A stretch of 64,000 nucleotides of DNA from NCBI RefSeq assembly GCF_036195045.1, contig NZ_CP108100.1, positions 1,240,001 through 1,304,000 of the forward strand, written 5' to 3'. Shown here one piece after another: positions 31,260 through 42,059 of this stretch. Numbering within the stretch: the first letter of the stretch is position 1; each line of letters starts with the position of its first letter. This DNA comes from Streptomyces sp. NBC_00236. GTDB lineage: Bacteria; Actinomycetota; Actinomycetes; Streptomycetales; Streptomycetaceae. Under the pieces are notes generated by a model. That model was given only the letters and a program-made list of their open reading frames with translations. It was not told the DNA's origin and searched no databases. The position numbers and the translations under genes are program-made.

Positions 31260-32537
31260 TCAGCGGGGCGGGCGCGCCCGCGACCGGTAGTGGTCGGCCA
31301 CCACCCGGTCCATGGCACCGATCCGGTCCGTGACCACGCTCTTCCCCGAGAAGTAGGCGTGGCCGCGGACCTGGTCGTATCCGGCGGCGAAGTCGATGTG
31401 CCGGGACAGCTCCACCGGGTCCTGCCAGGCGGCGGGCTGGGCGGGGTCGCCGGATTTGTAGAGGGCCTCGCCGATGAACAGGTCGACGCCCGTGCCCCGG
31501 ACCACGTCGTCCCACCAGGGCACCAGCGCCGCATAGTCGGCGGGTGCGAAGCCGATGTGCCAGTACAACTGCGGGCAGATGTGATCGATCCAGCCCTTCT
31601 TGACCCAGCCACGAGTGTCCGCGTACAGATCGTCGTACGTCTGCACACCGGCTTCGGTCCGTGAGCCGAGCGGGTCGGTGGCGGCGTTGCGCCACACGCC
31701 GAACGGGCTGATACCGAACCGGACGCCCGGCTTGAGCGCCTTGATCCGCTCGGACATCTCCCGCACCAGTTTGTCGGTGTTGGAGCGACGCCAGGCGGCC
31801 CGGTCGGGGAAGCCCGCTCCGTACTTCGCGTACGCGGCGCCGTCGGCGAAGGTCTGGCCGGCCACCGGGTACGGATAGAAGTAGTCGTCCCAGTGGACGG
31901 CGTCGATGTCGTAGCGGCGCACCGCGTCGAGCATCGCGTCCTGGACGAACGTGCGGACCTCGGGCAGTCCCGGGTTGTAGTACAGCTTCCCGCCGTACGG
32001 CAGGACCCACTCGGGGTGCAGCCGCGCCGGATGGCCGGCCGACAGCCGGGAGGGGTCGGTGTGGTTGGCGACCCGGTACGGGTTGAACCAGGCGTGCAGC
32101 TCCAGGCCGCGGTCGTGGGCCTCCTGGACGGCCGTGCCCAGCGGGTCCCAGCCGGGGTCCTTGCCCTGGACGCCGGTGAGGTACTGGGCCCACGGTTCGT
32201 ACGGTGAGGGCCACAACGCGTCGGCGCTGGGACGGACCTGGAGGATCACCGCGTTCAGGCGCCGGGCGACGGCCTCGTCGAGGTACGCGATCAGCCCGGC
32301 CCGCTGCTCGGCAGCCGGCAGACCCGGCTTCGACGGCCAGTCGATGTTCTGGACGGTGGCGACCCACATGCCCCGCAGTTCGCGCCGCAGCACATCGCGG
32401 GGTCCCCCCGGCCGCCCCGGACCGCCACCACCCCGCGGGGCCGCGGCGGCGTCACCCGCCACGGCCGCCGAGGCCATCACCCCCGCGACCGTCCCGGCCG
32501 CACCCGTCACGAACTTCCGTCGGTCCATTTGCCGCAT
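31260..32537 (-). CDS. Secreted GHL10-type glycoside hydrolase-like protein (Tat)
   Basis: 425 residues. Tat signal MDRRKFVTGAAG to about residue 33. The domain LRGMWVATVQNIDWPSKPG through VILQVRPSADALWPS, AVHWDDYFYPYP and ICPQLYWHIGF matches the DUF187/GHL10 family, a TIM-barrel related to GH10 and suspected to act on peptidoglycan or other polysaccharides. The Asp pair in VHWDDYF is the likely acid/base region. ATG 32537 is chosen (GCAGGT upstream); ATG 32528 is equally compatible with the signal. Confidence 0.88.
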   Translation of the reverse strand: MRQMDRRKFVTGAAGTVAGVMASAAVAGDAAAAPRGGGGPGRPGGPRDVLRRELRGMWVATVQNIDWPSKPGLPAAEQRAGLIAYLDEAVARRLNAVILQVRPSADALWPSPYEPWAQYLTGVQGKDPGWDPLGTAVQEAHDRGLELHAWFNPYRVANHTDPSRLSAGHPARLHPEWVLPYGGKLYYNPGLPEVRTFVQDAMLDAVRRYDIDAVHWDDYFYPYPVAGQTFADGAAYAKYGAGFPDRAAWRRSNTDKLVREMSERIKALKPGVRFGISPFGVWRNAATDPLGSRTEAGVQTYDDLYADTRGWVKKGWIDHICPQLYWHIGFAPADYAALVPWWDDVVRGTGVDLFIGEALYKSGDPAQPAAWQDPVELSRHIDFAAGYDQVRGHAYFSGKSVVTDRIGAMDRVVADHYRSRARPPR

Positions 32538-32633
32538 TTCGCCGTACCTGCCGTTTCCGTGCGTGTCCGCAGCCCCGGAATTCCGGGCGTTAGACCGAGC
32601 ATGCCCGCCCCGGCCCACGATCCCCGGTAGGGC

Positions 32634-32699
32634 CGACCGGCAAATGGGGGGCGGCGTCGCGTGCCCGGCCCCGCGACGCCGCCCCCCATTTGCCGGTCG
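32634..32699. repeat. 28-bp perfect hairpin, second copy of the MITE-like repeat
   Basis: Arms 32634-32661 and 32672-32699 are perfect complements with a 10-nt loop. The arm begins CGACCGGCAAATGGGGGG, the same motif as the ends of the 12337-12496 element with about two mismatches. It looks like the two ends joined with the interior lost. It lies 89 bases upstream of the dehydrogenase start. Confidence 0.7.
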
Positions 32700-32787
32700 C
32701 CCTGAGGCGCGGAGTAACGTCGTGGGGTCGTGGTGGAGCCCGGAATCAGACGGAAGCCGCCGAACGGAGAACAGTGAAAGGCACGAG

Positions 32788-33660
32788 GTGACGGACTCTA
32801 TGGCCGACATTGCACGCGTCGGAGTGGTGGGCTGTGGCCAGATGGGCGCAGGCATCGCGGAGGTGTGCGCCCGCAGCGGCCTCGACGTCAAGGTGGCCGA
32901 GACCACCGGCGAGGCGCTGGAGATCGGCCGCACCCGGCTCCACAACTCGCTCTCGAAGGCCGCCGAACGCGGCAAGATCACCGAGGAGGAGCGCGACGAG
33001 ACCCTCGGCCGCCTCAGCTTCACCACCGACCTCGGCGAGTTCGCCGACCGCGACCTCGTCATCGAGGCCGTCGTGGAGAACGAGCAGGTCAAGACCGAGA
33101 TCTTCCAGGTGCTGGACCAGGTGGTGACCCGGCAGGACGCGATCCTGGCCTCCAACACCTCCTCGATCCCGCTGGTGAAGCTGGCCGTCGCGACGTCCCG
33201 GCCCGACCAGGTCATCGGCATCCACTTCTTCAACCCGGCCCCGGTGCAGAAGCTCGTCGAGCTGATCCCCGCGCTGACCACCTCGGACGAGACGGTCAAG
33301 CGTGCCGAGGCGATGGTGCAGGACATACTCGGCAAGCACCCGATCCGCGCCCAGGACCGTTCCGGCTTCGTCGTCAACGCGCTGCTGATCCCGTACCTGC
33401 TCTCCGCGATCCGGATGTTCGAGTCGGGTATCGCCAGCCGCGAGGACATCGACAACGGCATGGAGATGGGCTGCGCCCACCCGATGGGCCCGCTCAAGCT
33501 CGCCGACCTGATCGGTCTCGACACGGTGGCCTCGGTCGCGGACTCGATGTACGCCGAGTACAAGGAGCCGCTGTACGCCGCTCCCCCGCTGCTCCAGCGG
33601 ATGGTGGACGCGGGCCGGCTGGGCCGCAAGACGGGGTCGGGGTTCTACCCGTACGCCTGA
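32788..33660 (+). CDS. 3-hydroxybutyryl-CoA dehydrogenase
   Basis: 290 residues. NAD(P)-dependent oxidation/reduction of 3-hydroxyacyl-CoA in fatty-acid or butyrate/PHB metabolism. Rossmann motif VGVVGCGQMGAGIAEV, catalytic His in IGIHFFNPAPVQKLVE and the C-terminal helical domain GMEMGCAHPMGPLKLADLIGLD. GTG 32788 (AAAGG upstream) is chosen; ATG 32800 would shorten it by four residues. The MITE-like hairpin lies in its promoter region. Confidence 0.9.
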   Translation: MTDSMADIARVGVVGCGQMGAGIAEVCARSGLDVKVAETTGEALEIGRTRLHNSLSKAAERGKITEEERDETLGRLSFTTDLGEFADRDLVIEAVVENEQVKTEIFQVLDQVVTRQDAILASNTSSIPLVKLAVATSRPDQVIGIHFFNPAPVQKLVELIPALTTSDETVKRAEAMVQDILGKHPIRAQDRSGFVVNALLIPYLLSAIRMFESGIASREDIDNGMEMGCAHPMGPLKLADLIGLDTVASVADSMYAEYKEPLYAAPPLLQRMVDAGRLGRKTGSGFYPYA

Positions 33661-33672
33661 TCCGCTCACCCG

Positions 33673-33705
33673 CAGGTGCGAGGGGCCCGCGGCTCCTCGC
33701 ACCTG
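33673..33705. terminator. Convergent hairpin terminator
   Basis: CAGGTGCGAGG (33673-33683) pairs with CCTCGCACCTG (33695-33705), 11-nt loop, between the dehydrogenase and Nudix genes. Confidence 0.75.
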
Positions 33706-33717
33706 GGCGGGCCGGTT

Positions 33718-34248
33718 TCAGCCCAGTCGTAAGTGGTGCAGCATCATCAGCCCGGCGGCCATCCCGGCGGCCGGGACCTCACCGCGGGCGATCATGTCGG
33801 GGACCAGCTTCAGCGGTATCCATTCACGGCGCGAGGACTCGAAGCCGTCGACCGGGTCACCGGTCCAGTCGGCCTCCTCGCCCCAGTAGAAGTGGTGCCG
33901 GGCATCGGTGAGGCCGTTCGACGGCTCCACGGTCAGCAACGGCCGCAGCGGGCCGGGACGCCAGCCGGTCTCCTCCTCCATCTCCCGGGCGGCCGCGGCC
34001 GCCGGCTGCTCCCCGTCCTCGACCACTCCCGCGGCGATCTCCCAGCCCCAGCTGTCCGTGATGAACCGGTGCCGCCACAGCAGCAGGACCTCGTTCGCCT
34101 CGTTGACCACGGTGGCCGCCGCGACGGCACGGAGCCGGATCACGAAGTGGTCGAGGTGGTGGCCGTCCGGGAGGACGACATCCGCCAGATTGACCTGGAA
34201 CCAGCGGTTCTCGTACACAGTTTGTTCGTTCAGGTTCGTCCACTGCAC
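33718..34248 (-). CDS. Nudix hydrolase, ADP-ribose pyrophosphatase-like
   Basis: 176 residues. The Nudix box GVVEDGEQPAAAAAREMEEETGW is complete (G-x5-E-x7-R-E-U-x-E-E-x-G-U). The N-terminal strand HHLDHFVIRLRAVAAATVV and the loop after the box resemble ADP-ribose or sugar-nucleotide pyrophosphatases. GTG 34248 has AGGTGG seven bases upstream, which lies in the 3' arm of a small hairpin (34255-34278). It is downstream of the TPR regulator gene on the same strand (51-bp gap). Confidence 0.87.
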   Translation of the reverse strand: MQWTNLNEQTVYENRWFQVNLADVVLPDGHHLDHFVIRLRAVAAATVVNEANEVLLLWRHRFITDSWGWEIAAGVVEDGEQPAAAAAREMEEETGWRPGPLRPLLTVEPSNGLTDARHHFYWGEEADWTGDPVDGFESSRREWIPLKLVPDMIARGEVPAAGMAAGLMMLHHLRLG

Positions 34249-34299
34249 GGTTCTGCCACCTTCTGGCTAGTAGGTGGCCATATCGCAGCAGACCTGGGC

Positions 34300-35649
34300 T
34301 CACAGCGGTACGCGCAGAGCCCCGTCGACGAGATCCGCGGCCCGCGCCGCCTCCGCGCTGCCGCTGGCGACCAGGTGTTCGCGCACGGTCCGCAGCCGGT
34401 CGCGCAGACGCTGCGACTCCATCCCCCGGGCGCGGTCCGCCATCTCCGCCGCCCAGGCCGCTGCCCGGTCGGCCTCGCCCTGCCGCAGCTCGATCGTGGT
34501 CAGCATCGCCAGCCGGTGCACCCGGCCCCGGTCGTGCGCGGGGGTCCGCACCGCCGCCGCCGCGTGCTCCCTGGCGGCCGGCAGATCCCCGAGACGGAGC
34601 AGCGCCTCCGCCACCTGGACGTTGACCAGACCGGGCTGGACGTACCCCGTCTCGTCCGGCTCCTGACCGGGCCGGATCCGTTCCGCCTCGGACTCGGCCC
34701 GCCGGATGCACCGCAGGGCGCTCGGTACGTCGCCGAGATGGGCGTACGCCTTGGCCTGCATCGCATGGAGGTCGGCCGCGAGCGCGGGGGTGATGTCGCG
34801 GCCCGCGGCCCGCAGCGCCGCTTCGGCGAAGGCGACGGACTGCCGGAAGTCGGCGAGGAAGAGCGACTGGTTCACCAGCAGGGCGATCACATAGCCCCCG
34901 AGGCCCCGGTCCCCGCTCGCCTTGGCCAGCCGCAGCGCCTGGTGGAAGTAGCGCTGGGCGAGGCCGTGCGCGTCGGAGTCGTACGCGCAGATACCGGCCA
35001 CGGCCACCAGACCGCCCGTGGCGCGGTGCAGTTGACGCCCCATCGCGTCGCTGTAGCCGCCGCGCAGCAGCGGGGCCGTCTCCGCGTTGAGGAAGCCGAC
35101 GATGCGCGAACGCGTCGCGATTCCGCCCGCTCGGCGATACATCAGTTCGTAGTGGGCGCGGGCGGCCCGCAGAGTTGCTATGTCGGCCGGGCCGACGCGT
35201 TGCGGTCCGGTACGGGACACGTCGGTGTCCTCCGGCGGGTTCTCCCACTCCCAGACGGGCATCACCGCGGTGGTGCCCGTCACGGCCGGGGCGGCGACGA
35301 CATGGGGGCGCTGCTGTTCGTCGGAGCGCCACAGAGCGGTGGCCCGCTCCACGAATCCGGTGAGCGAGGAGCTCGGCACGGTCGGGTGGGCGCCGAGGGC
35401 CGCCATGCCGATGTCGTGGAGCGAGAGCGCCCTGCGCAGCCGGTTCCCCAGCACCTCACAGATCAGGTCGGGCACCTGGCCGCGCGGCCGCTGGCCCTTC
35501 AGCCAGCGGGCGACGGCGGTGTGTTCGTACCGCAGGCACAGCCCCCGGGCACGGCCGGCCTGGTTCACATGCGCGGCGAGCCCGGCCCGGGAGACGCCCG
35601 CCTCGTCGATCAGAGCCTCCAGCAGCGTGTTGGGCTCCATTGCCCCCAT
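34300..35649 (-). CDS. NsdA-like transcriptional regulator with TPR-type repeats
   Basis: 449 residues. The N-terminus (SRAGLAAHVNQAGRARGLCLRYEHTAVARWLKGQRPRG) is a degenerate XRE-like DNA-binding domain, followed by long helical repeats with TPR character (AKAYAHLGDVPSALRCIRRAESEAERI; EALLRLGDLPAAREHAAAAV). This is the layout of NsdA-type negative regulators of Streptomyces development; paralogue identity cannot be fixed. ATG 35649 follows GGAGGGGG. Two palindromes lie in its promoter region. Confidence 0.75.
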   Translation of the reverse strand: MGAMEPNTLLEALIDEAGVSRAGLAAHVNQAGRARGLCLRYEHTAVARWLKGQRPRGQVPDLICEVLGNRLRRALSLHDIGMAALGAHPTVPSSSLTGFVERATALWRSDEQQRPHVVAAPAVTGTTAVMPVWEWENPPEDTDVSRTGPQRVGPADIATLRAARAHYELMYRRAGGIATRSRIVGFLNAETAPLLRGGYSDAMGRQLHRATGGLVAVAGICAYDSDAHGLAQRYFHQALRLAKASGDRGLGGYVIALLVNQSLFLADFRQSVAFAEAALRAAGRDITPALAADLHAMQAKAYAHLGDVPSALRCIRRAESEAERIRPGQEPDETGYVQPGLVNVQVAEALLRLGDLPAAREHAAAAVRTPAHDRGRVHRLAMLTTIELRQGEADRAAAWAAEMADRARGMESQRLRDRLRTVREHLVASGSAEAARAADLVDGALRVPL

Positions 35650-35666
35650 TGCCCCCTCCGACGGTT

Positions 35667-35719
35667 CGACACGTCACGACGTGTCGCCCCAGTGGAGCAC
35701 GATTCACACGGGGTGTGAA
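35667..35719 (-). promoter_or_regulatory. Two palindromes upstream of the TPR regulator
   Basis: CGACACGTC-ac-GACGTGTCG (35667-35686) and TTCACAC-ggg-GTGTGAA (35703-35719) lie 17 and 53 bases upstream of the start. They are candidate operators, possibly for autoregulation. I see nothing else in the rest of 35720-36012. Confidence 0.55.
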
Positions 35720-36012
35720 CGGAATGCCCGAACCGTCCCGCTGCGCACCCTGCCGCACCGGTCCGCGAATCGCTTGAATGAGTCCCTCGCAAGAGGCGGC
35801 CGGGTCGTCTGCTCCCCCTCGTACAGCACGACGACCCGCTCCCGCGCCGTCCGCTCTGCCGACCTGCCCGACACTCCGTGGCAGAACGGACGGCGCCGGA
35901 TCGCACGACCCACTGCCCACGGATCGGAGGGTTGTTGCGGGGCCGGCCGGGACCGGGTTCCCCGGGCCGGGCCGGAGCCCGCGTGCGGTCCACCGCCCCT
36001 GCGCGAGCACAC

Positions 36013-36049
36013 AGGAGGGGCGTATCCGGTGGCCGGATACGCCCCTCCT
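36013..36049 (-). terminator. pheST terminator, 17-bp stem
   Basis: 36013-36029 pairs with 36033-36049 through a 3-nt loop (arm GGAGGGGCGTATCCGG), 19 bases after the pheT stop. Confidence 0.85.
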
Positions 36050-36067
36050 CAGTGTGCGGATGCGCCG

Positions 36068-38577
36068 TTACGCGCCGCGCAGCACCGCGCCCGTACGCTC
36101 GGCGGCCAGAGCCACCGCCGCGTCACGGGCGGCGCTCGCCTCGTCGACGGTCAGCGTGCGGTCCGTGGCACGGAACCGCAGCGCGTACGCCAGGGACTTG
36201 CGGCCCTCGCCGATCTGCTCGCCGGTGAACACGTCGAACAGGCGCAGCGACTCCAGGAGTTCGCCCGCCCCTTCGCGCAGCGCCCGCTCCACGTCGGCGG
36301 CGGGCACGTCCTGGCCCACGACCAGGGCGACGTCCTGGGTCGCCACCGGGAAGGTGGAGATCCGCGGCGCCCGGAGAGCGCCGTCGACGGCCTGCTCCAG
36401 GACGTCGAGCTCGACCTCCATGGCGCAGGTCCGCTCGGGCAGGTGGAGCTCCTTGATGACGCGCGGGTGCAGCTCGCCGGCGTGCCCGAAGAGGGTCTCC
36501 TCGCCGTTGACCGTCACATACAGCGCGGCGCAGCGGCCGGGGTGCCAGGGCGCGTGCTGGTCGGCGCGGACCGTGAGGTCGACACCGGCCTCACGGGCGA
36601 TGGTCCGGGCGGCCTCGACGGAGTCCGCCCAGTCGGCCGGGCGGCCCTTGCCCCACCAGCCGGCCTGCTCGCGGGCGCCCGCGAGGACGACGGCGGCGCG
36701 GCGCGGCTGACGCGGCAGCGCGGCGTCGAGCGTGGCGATCTCCTCGTCGGAGGGACGCCGGTCGACGGGCAGCCGGACGGGCTTCGTCTCCTGGCCGGTC
36801 GGCCGGAAGACGAGACCGGTCTCGAAGAGCGCGAGGTCGTGGCTGCCGCGGCCGTCGTTGCGCCGCAGTGCGCCGAGGAGGCCCGGCAGCAGCGTGGTGC
36901 GCAGCGAGGGCTCCTCGTCGGAGAGCGGGTTGACGAGCTTGACCGTGCGGCGGCGGGCGTCGTCCGCCTCCAGGCCCAGCTGGTCCAGGACCGCCTCGCC
37001 GGTGAACGGGTAGTTCAGCGCCTCGACGTAGCCCGCGCCCGCGAGGGCCCGGCCGACGCGGCGGTGCAGCCGCTGGCGGTCGGTGAGCCCGCGGCCCGAC
37101 GGCGGGGTCGGGAGCGTGGACGGGAGGTTCTCGTAACCCTCCAGCCGGATGACCTCTTCGGCGAGGTCGTTCGGCTCGTTGAGGTCGGGCCGCCAGGACG
37201 GGGCCGTGACGAGGAGCTCGTCCTGCCCGTAGACGTCACAGCCGACCTCCTGGAGGCGGCGTACGACGGTCTCGCGGCCGTAGGCGACGCCGGCCACCTT
37301 GTCCGGGTGGTCGGCCGCCATCGTGATGGTGCGGGGGCCGGACGGGGCGCTCACCTCGGTGACGCCCGCCTCGGCGGTGCCGCCGGCGAGCAGCACCAGC
37401 AGGTCGACGGTGCGCTGCGCGGCAGCGGCGGCGGCCTGCGGGTCGACGCCGCGCTCGAAGCGCTTGGACGCCTCGGAGGCCAGCTTGTGGCGGCGCGCGG
37501 TCCGGGCGATCGAGATCGCGTCGAAGTGCGCGGCCTCGATGACGACCTCGGTGGTGTGCGCGTCCTCGGAGGCGTCGGCGATCTCCGTGTTGGCACCGCC
37601 CATGACGCCCGCGAGGCCGATCGGCCCGCGGTTGTCGGTGATGACGAGGTCCGCGGCGTCCAGGACACGGACGGTGCCGTCGAGCGTGGTGAGCTTCTCG
37701 CCCTGCTCGGCGCGGCGCACCCCGATCGGACCGTCGATCCGGGTCCGGTCGTAGGCGTGCAGCGGCTGGCCCAGTTCGAGCATCACGTAGTTGGTGACGT
37801 CGACGGCGAGCGAGATCGGCCGCATCCCGGCCTTCTGGAGCCGGCGCTGCATCCAGATCGGGGACCGGGCCTCGGGCTGCAGGCCGACGACGGTGCGCGC
37901 GGTGAAGCGGTCGCAGCCGATCGGGTCGGAGATCTTGACCGGGTGGCCGTACGCGTTGGGCGCGGGCACGTCCAGGAGCGCGGGGTCGCGCAGCGGCAGG
38001 CCGTAGGCGATGGCGGTCTCGCGGGCGACGCCGCGCATCGACAGGCAGTAGCCGCGGTCGGGCGTGACGGCGATGTCGAGGACCTCGTCGACGAGCTCGA
38101 GCAGCTCGATCGCGTCGGTGCCGACCTCGTGCTCCGGCGGCAGCACGATGATGCCGTGCGTACCGTCGTCGCCCATGCCGAGTTCGTCGGTGGAGCAGAT
38201 CATGCCGTGCGAGGTCTTGCCGTACGTCTTGCGTGCGGCGATCGCGAAGTCGCCGGGCAGTACGGCGCCGGGCAGGACCACGACGACCTTGTCGCCGACG
38301 GCGAAGTTACGGGCGCCGCAGACGATCTCCTGCGGCTCGCCGGTGCCGTTGGCGGAGCCGACGTCGACCGTGCAGAAGCGGATGGGCTTCTTGAAGCCCT
38401 CCAGCTCCTCGATGGTCAGCACCTTGCCGACGACCAGCGGGCCCTTGAGGCCGGCGCCGATCTGCTCGACGGTCTCGACCTCCAGGCCGACGGCGACGAG
38501 CTTGGCCTGTACGTCACGGCCGGTCTCGGTGGGCGGCAGGTCGACGTACTCCCGCAGCCAGGAAAGCGGGACGCGCA

Positions 38578-38578
<1 letters not shown>
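36068..38578 (-). CDS. pheT: Phenylalanyl-tRNA synthetase beta subunit
   Basis: 836 residues, full length for the bacterial beta chain. The order is N-terminal B1/tRNA-binding (EMAP-like) domain ([26 protein letters not shown]), B3/B4 editing domain ([16 protein letters not shown]), B5 domain, catalytic-like core, and a C-terminal anticodon-binding FDX domain ([20 protein letters not shown]). It forms the alpha2-beta2 enzyme with PheS. ATG 38578 overlaps the pheS stop by one base (TGATG), giving coupled translation. Confidence 0.97.
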
Positions 38579-39783
<1,205 letters not shown>

Positions 39784-39831
39784 CTAAGGGCCACAGGATG
39801 TGTGGGCCGCCCGTGGTCCGCTCAGGCCTCG

Positions 39832-40983
39832 CTACTTCATGTAGGCCGGCGTGCTCACGGGCAGGATAAATCGGAACTCGGCGCCGCCCCCGGGGCCGCG
39901 GCCGACCGTGATGGTGCCGCCGTGCGCCTCGACGATGCCCTTGACGATGTAGAGGCCCAGGCCGGTGCCGCCGCGCTTGCTCCCCCGCCAGAAACGGGTG
40001 AAGACACGGGCCATCGACTCCTCGGGGATGCCGGGGCCTTCGTCGCTCACGGTGACCGCCGTTCCCTTCTCGTCGCTCTTGGCCGGTGCGGGTGCCACTT
40101 CGATGGTGACGGTTCCCTCGCCGTGGCGCACCGCGTTTTCCAGCAGGTTGCCGAGGACCTGGTCGACCTTGTCCGGGTCCGCCCACACGACGGGCAGCGG
40201 CTGGCAGGTACGGACGAGGAACCGGCCGGGGTCCTGGCCGGCGGCGGTGAGCGCCTGGACGTGGCGTTCCACGGCGGCGGAGAGGTCCACGGGCTGGCGG
40301 CGCAGCTCCAGGCGTCCCGAGTCGATGCGGGAGATGTCCAGGAGCTCGGTGATCAGGCGGGTGACCCGGTTGGCGTCGGCGTAGACGGTCTCCAGCATCA
40401 GGCGCTTCTGGTCGTCGGTGAACCGCTCCCACTTGGCCAGCAGCGTGGCGGTGAAGCCCTTCACGGACGTCAGGGGCGAGCGCAGTTCATGGGCGACGGT
40501 CGCGATGAGTTCGGCGTCGCTGCGTTCGTTGCGGCGGCGGGCCTCGGTGCCGCGCAGGCTGACCACCAGCCGCCGTACGGGGCCGGTCGGGCTCTCGCGT
40601 ACGTAGCGGGCGGAGACGAGGACCTCACGGCCGCCGGGCAGCAGCAGGTTGCGTTCGGGCTGACCGACGCGGGTGGCGAGGCCGCCGTAGGGGTCGGTCA
40701 GCTCCCACCAGCGGCGGCCTTTGAGGTCCTCCAGCGGCAGCGCGTGTTCCAGCGGGCGGCCGAGTGCGGCGGCTCTGGGCACGGCGGTGATCCGCGCGGC
40801 GGCGGCGTTGAAGCAGATGACCCGGCCGGTCTCGTCCGCGACGACGAGTCCGTCGGGCAGGTCGTCCGGATCCAGGGCCCGGCCACCGGATCCGATGCCC
40901 GCGACGGTCTCCCCGTCCGGCTCCTCGGCAGGGCGCACGACGGCCTCCGCGCGCGCCCTCGGCCCGCTCATGCCGACAGCCAT
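39832..40983 (-). CDS. Cytosolic PAS-domain sensor histidine kinase
   Basis: 383 residues. PAS domain about 42-130 (LPDGLVVADETGRVICFNAAAARITAVP), HisKA with phosphoacceptor His165 in TVAHELRSPLTSVKG, and HATPase_c with N box GNLLENAVRHG, DEGPGIP and GGTGLGLYIVKG. No membrane segment, so the signal is intracellular. No response regulator gene is adjacent. It is embedded between rRNA methyltransferase and pheS genes. ATG 40983 chosen; GTG 40998 would add five residues. Confidence 0.85.
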   Translation of the reverse strand: MAVGMSGPRARAEAVVRPAEEPDGETVAGIGSGGRALDPDDLPDGLVVADETGRVICFNAAAARITAVPRAAALGRPLEHALPLEDLKGRRWWELTDPYGGLATRVGQPERNLLLPGGREVLVSARYVRESPTGPVRRLVVSLRGTEARRRNERSDAELIATVAHELRSPLTSVKGFTATLLAKWERFTDDQKRLMLETVYADANRVTRLITELLDISRIDSGRLELRRQPVDLSAAVERHVQALTAAGQDPGRFLVRTCQPLPVVWADPDKVDQVLGNLLENAVRHGEGTVTIEVAPAPAKSDEKGTAVTVSDEGPGIPEESMARVFTRFWRGSKRGGTGLGLYIVKGIVEAHGGTITVGRGPGGGAEFRFILPVSTPAYMK

Positions 40984-41106
40984 ATTCCCGTACCCCACCT
41001 CTCGAACCGGTGCAGTGGGCCCCCGAGTTCGTCACCCTACTAGTCGCCGGTGACGGAGCGACACCCTGCGGGGGCCCGTGGCCCGGTGGCGGGGGCGCGG
41101 GACGGT

Positions 41107-41949
41107 TCAGACGGCGCCGGGGCGGACGCGCTGGGCGCGTGCGGAGGCGTACAGGCAGACGGCGGCGGCGGTGGCGAGGTTGAGGCTCTCCGCCTTGCCG
41201 TGGATCGGTACGCGTACGACGGCGTCGGCCAGCGCCCGGGTCTCCTCGGGCAGCCCCCAGGCCTCGTTGCCGAAGACCCAGGCGGTGGGCCCGCCCATGG
41301 TGCCGGCGTCGAGCTCGTCGTCGAGGTCGTCCTCGCCCGCGCCGTCGGCGGCGAGGATCCGTACCCCGGCGTCCCGCAGCCCTTGCACGGCCTGCTCGAC
41401 GGGCACGCCCACGGCGACCGGCAGATGGAAGAGCGAGCCGACGGACGCGCGCACCGACTTGGGGTTGTACAGGTCCACGGAGGCGTCGGTGAGGACGACC
41501 GCGTCGGCGCCCGCGGCGTCGGCGCAGCGCAGCACCGTACCGGCGTTCCCGGGGTCGCGGACGTTCGCCAGGACGGCGACCAGCTTCGGCCGGGCGGCGA
41601 TGACGGCCTCGAAGGGCGTGTCCAGGAAGCGGCAGACGCCGATCAGGCCCTGCGGGGTGACGGTCTGGGACACGTCGGCCAGGACCTCGCTGTCGGCGAG
41701 GTGCACCCGGGCGCCCGCCGCGTGGGCGGCCACGACGATGGCTTCGTACCGCTCGGCGGCCTCGACGGTGACGAACAGCTCGATGAGGGTCGGCTCGCCG
41801 TCGCTGCCGCGGTGGTCCGCGGCCTCACGTACGGCCTGCGGCCCCTCGGCGATGAACCTGCGCTCCTTGCCGCGGAAGTTGCGCCTGGCCAGCCGCCGGG
41901 CGGCGGCGACCCGTGGCGATCGCGGGGAGATCAGTTCGGGGGTGCCCAT
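41107..41949 (-). CDS. SpoU/TrmH family RNA 2'-O-methyltransferase
   Basis: 280 residues. N-terminal L30e-like substrate-binding domain (ARRLARRNFRGKERRFIAEGPQAVREA) and SPOUT knot with the three motifs VLANVRDPGNAGTVLRCADAAG, WVFGNEAWGLPEET and VRVPIHGKAESLNLATAAAVCLYA. It probably methylates a 23S rRNA ribose (RlmB or thiostrepton-resistance-type families are alternatives). It follows rplT across a terminator and fits the local translation block. Confidence 0.88.
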   Translation of the reverse strand: MGTPELISPRSPRVAAARRLARRNFRGKERRFIAEGPQAVREAADHRGSDGEPTLIELFVTVEAAERYEAIVVAAHAAGARVHLADSEVLADVSQTVTPQGLIGVCRFLDTPFEAVIAARPKLVAVLANVRDPGNAGTVLRCADAAGADAVVLTDASVDLYNPKSVRASVGSLFHLPVAVGVPVEQAVQGLRDAGVRILAADGAGEDDLDDELDAGTMGGPTAWVFGNEAWGLPEETRALADAVVRVPIHGKAESLNLATAAAVCLYASARAQRVRPGAV

Positions 41950-41997
41950 GTCGGCGGCAAGCCTCTCTGGTGACGAAGGTGCGGGGTCTGCAACGCA

Positions 41998-42032
41998 CCG
42001 GACCCGCAGACGGCGTGCGCCTGCGGGTCCGG
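41998..42032 (-). terminator. Hairpin after rplT
   Basis: CCGGACCCGCAG (41998-42009) pairs with CTGCGGGTCCGG (42021-42032), 11-nt loop. It separates infC-rpmI-rplT from the methyltransferase gene. Confidence 0.8.
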
Positions 42033-42059
42033 GTCGAAAGCCAGGAAGTACAGCCTGGA

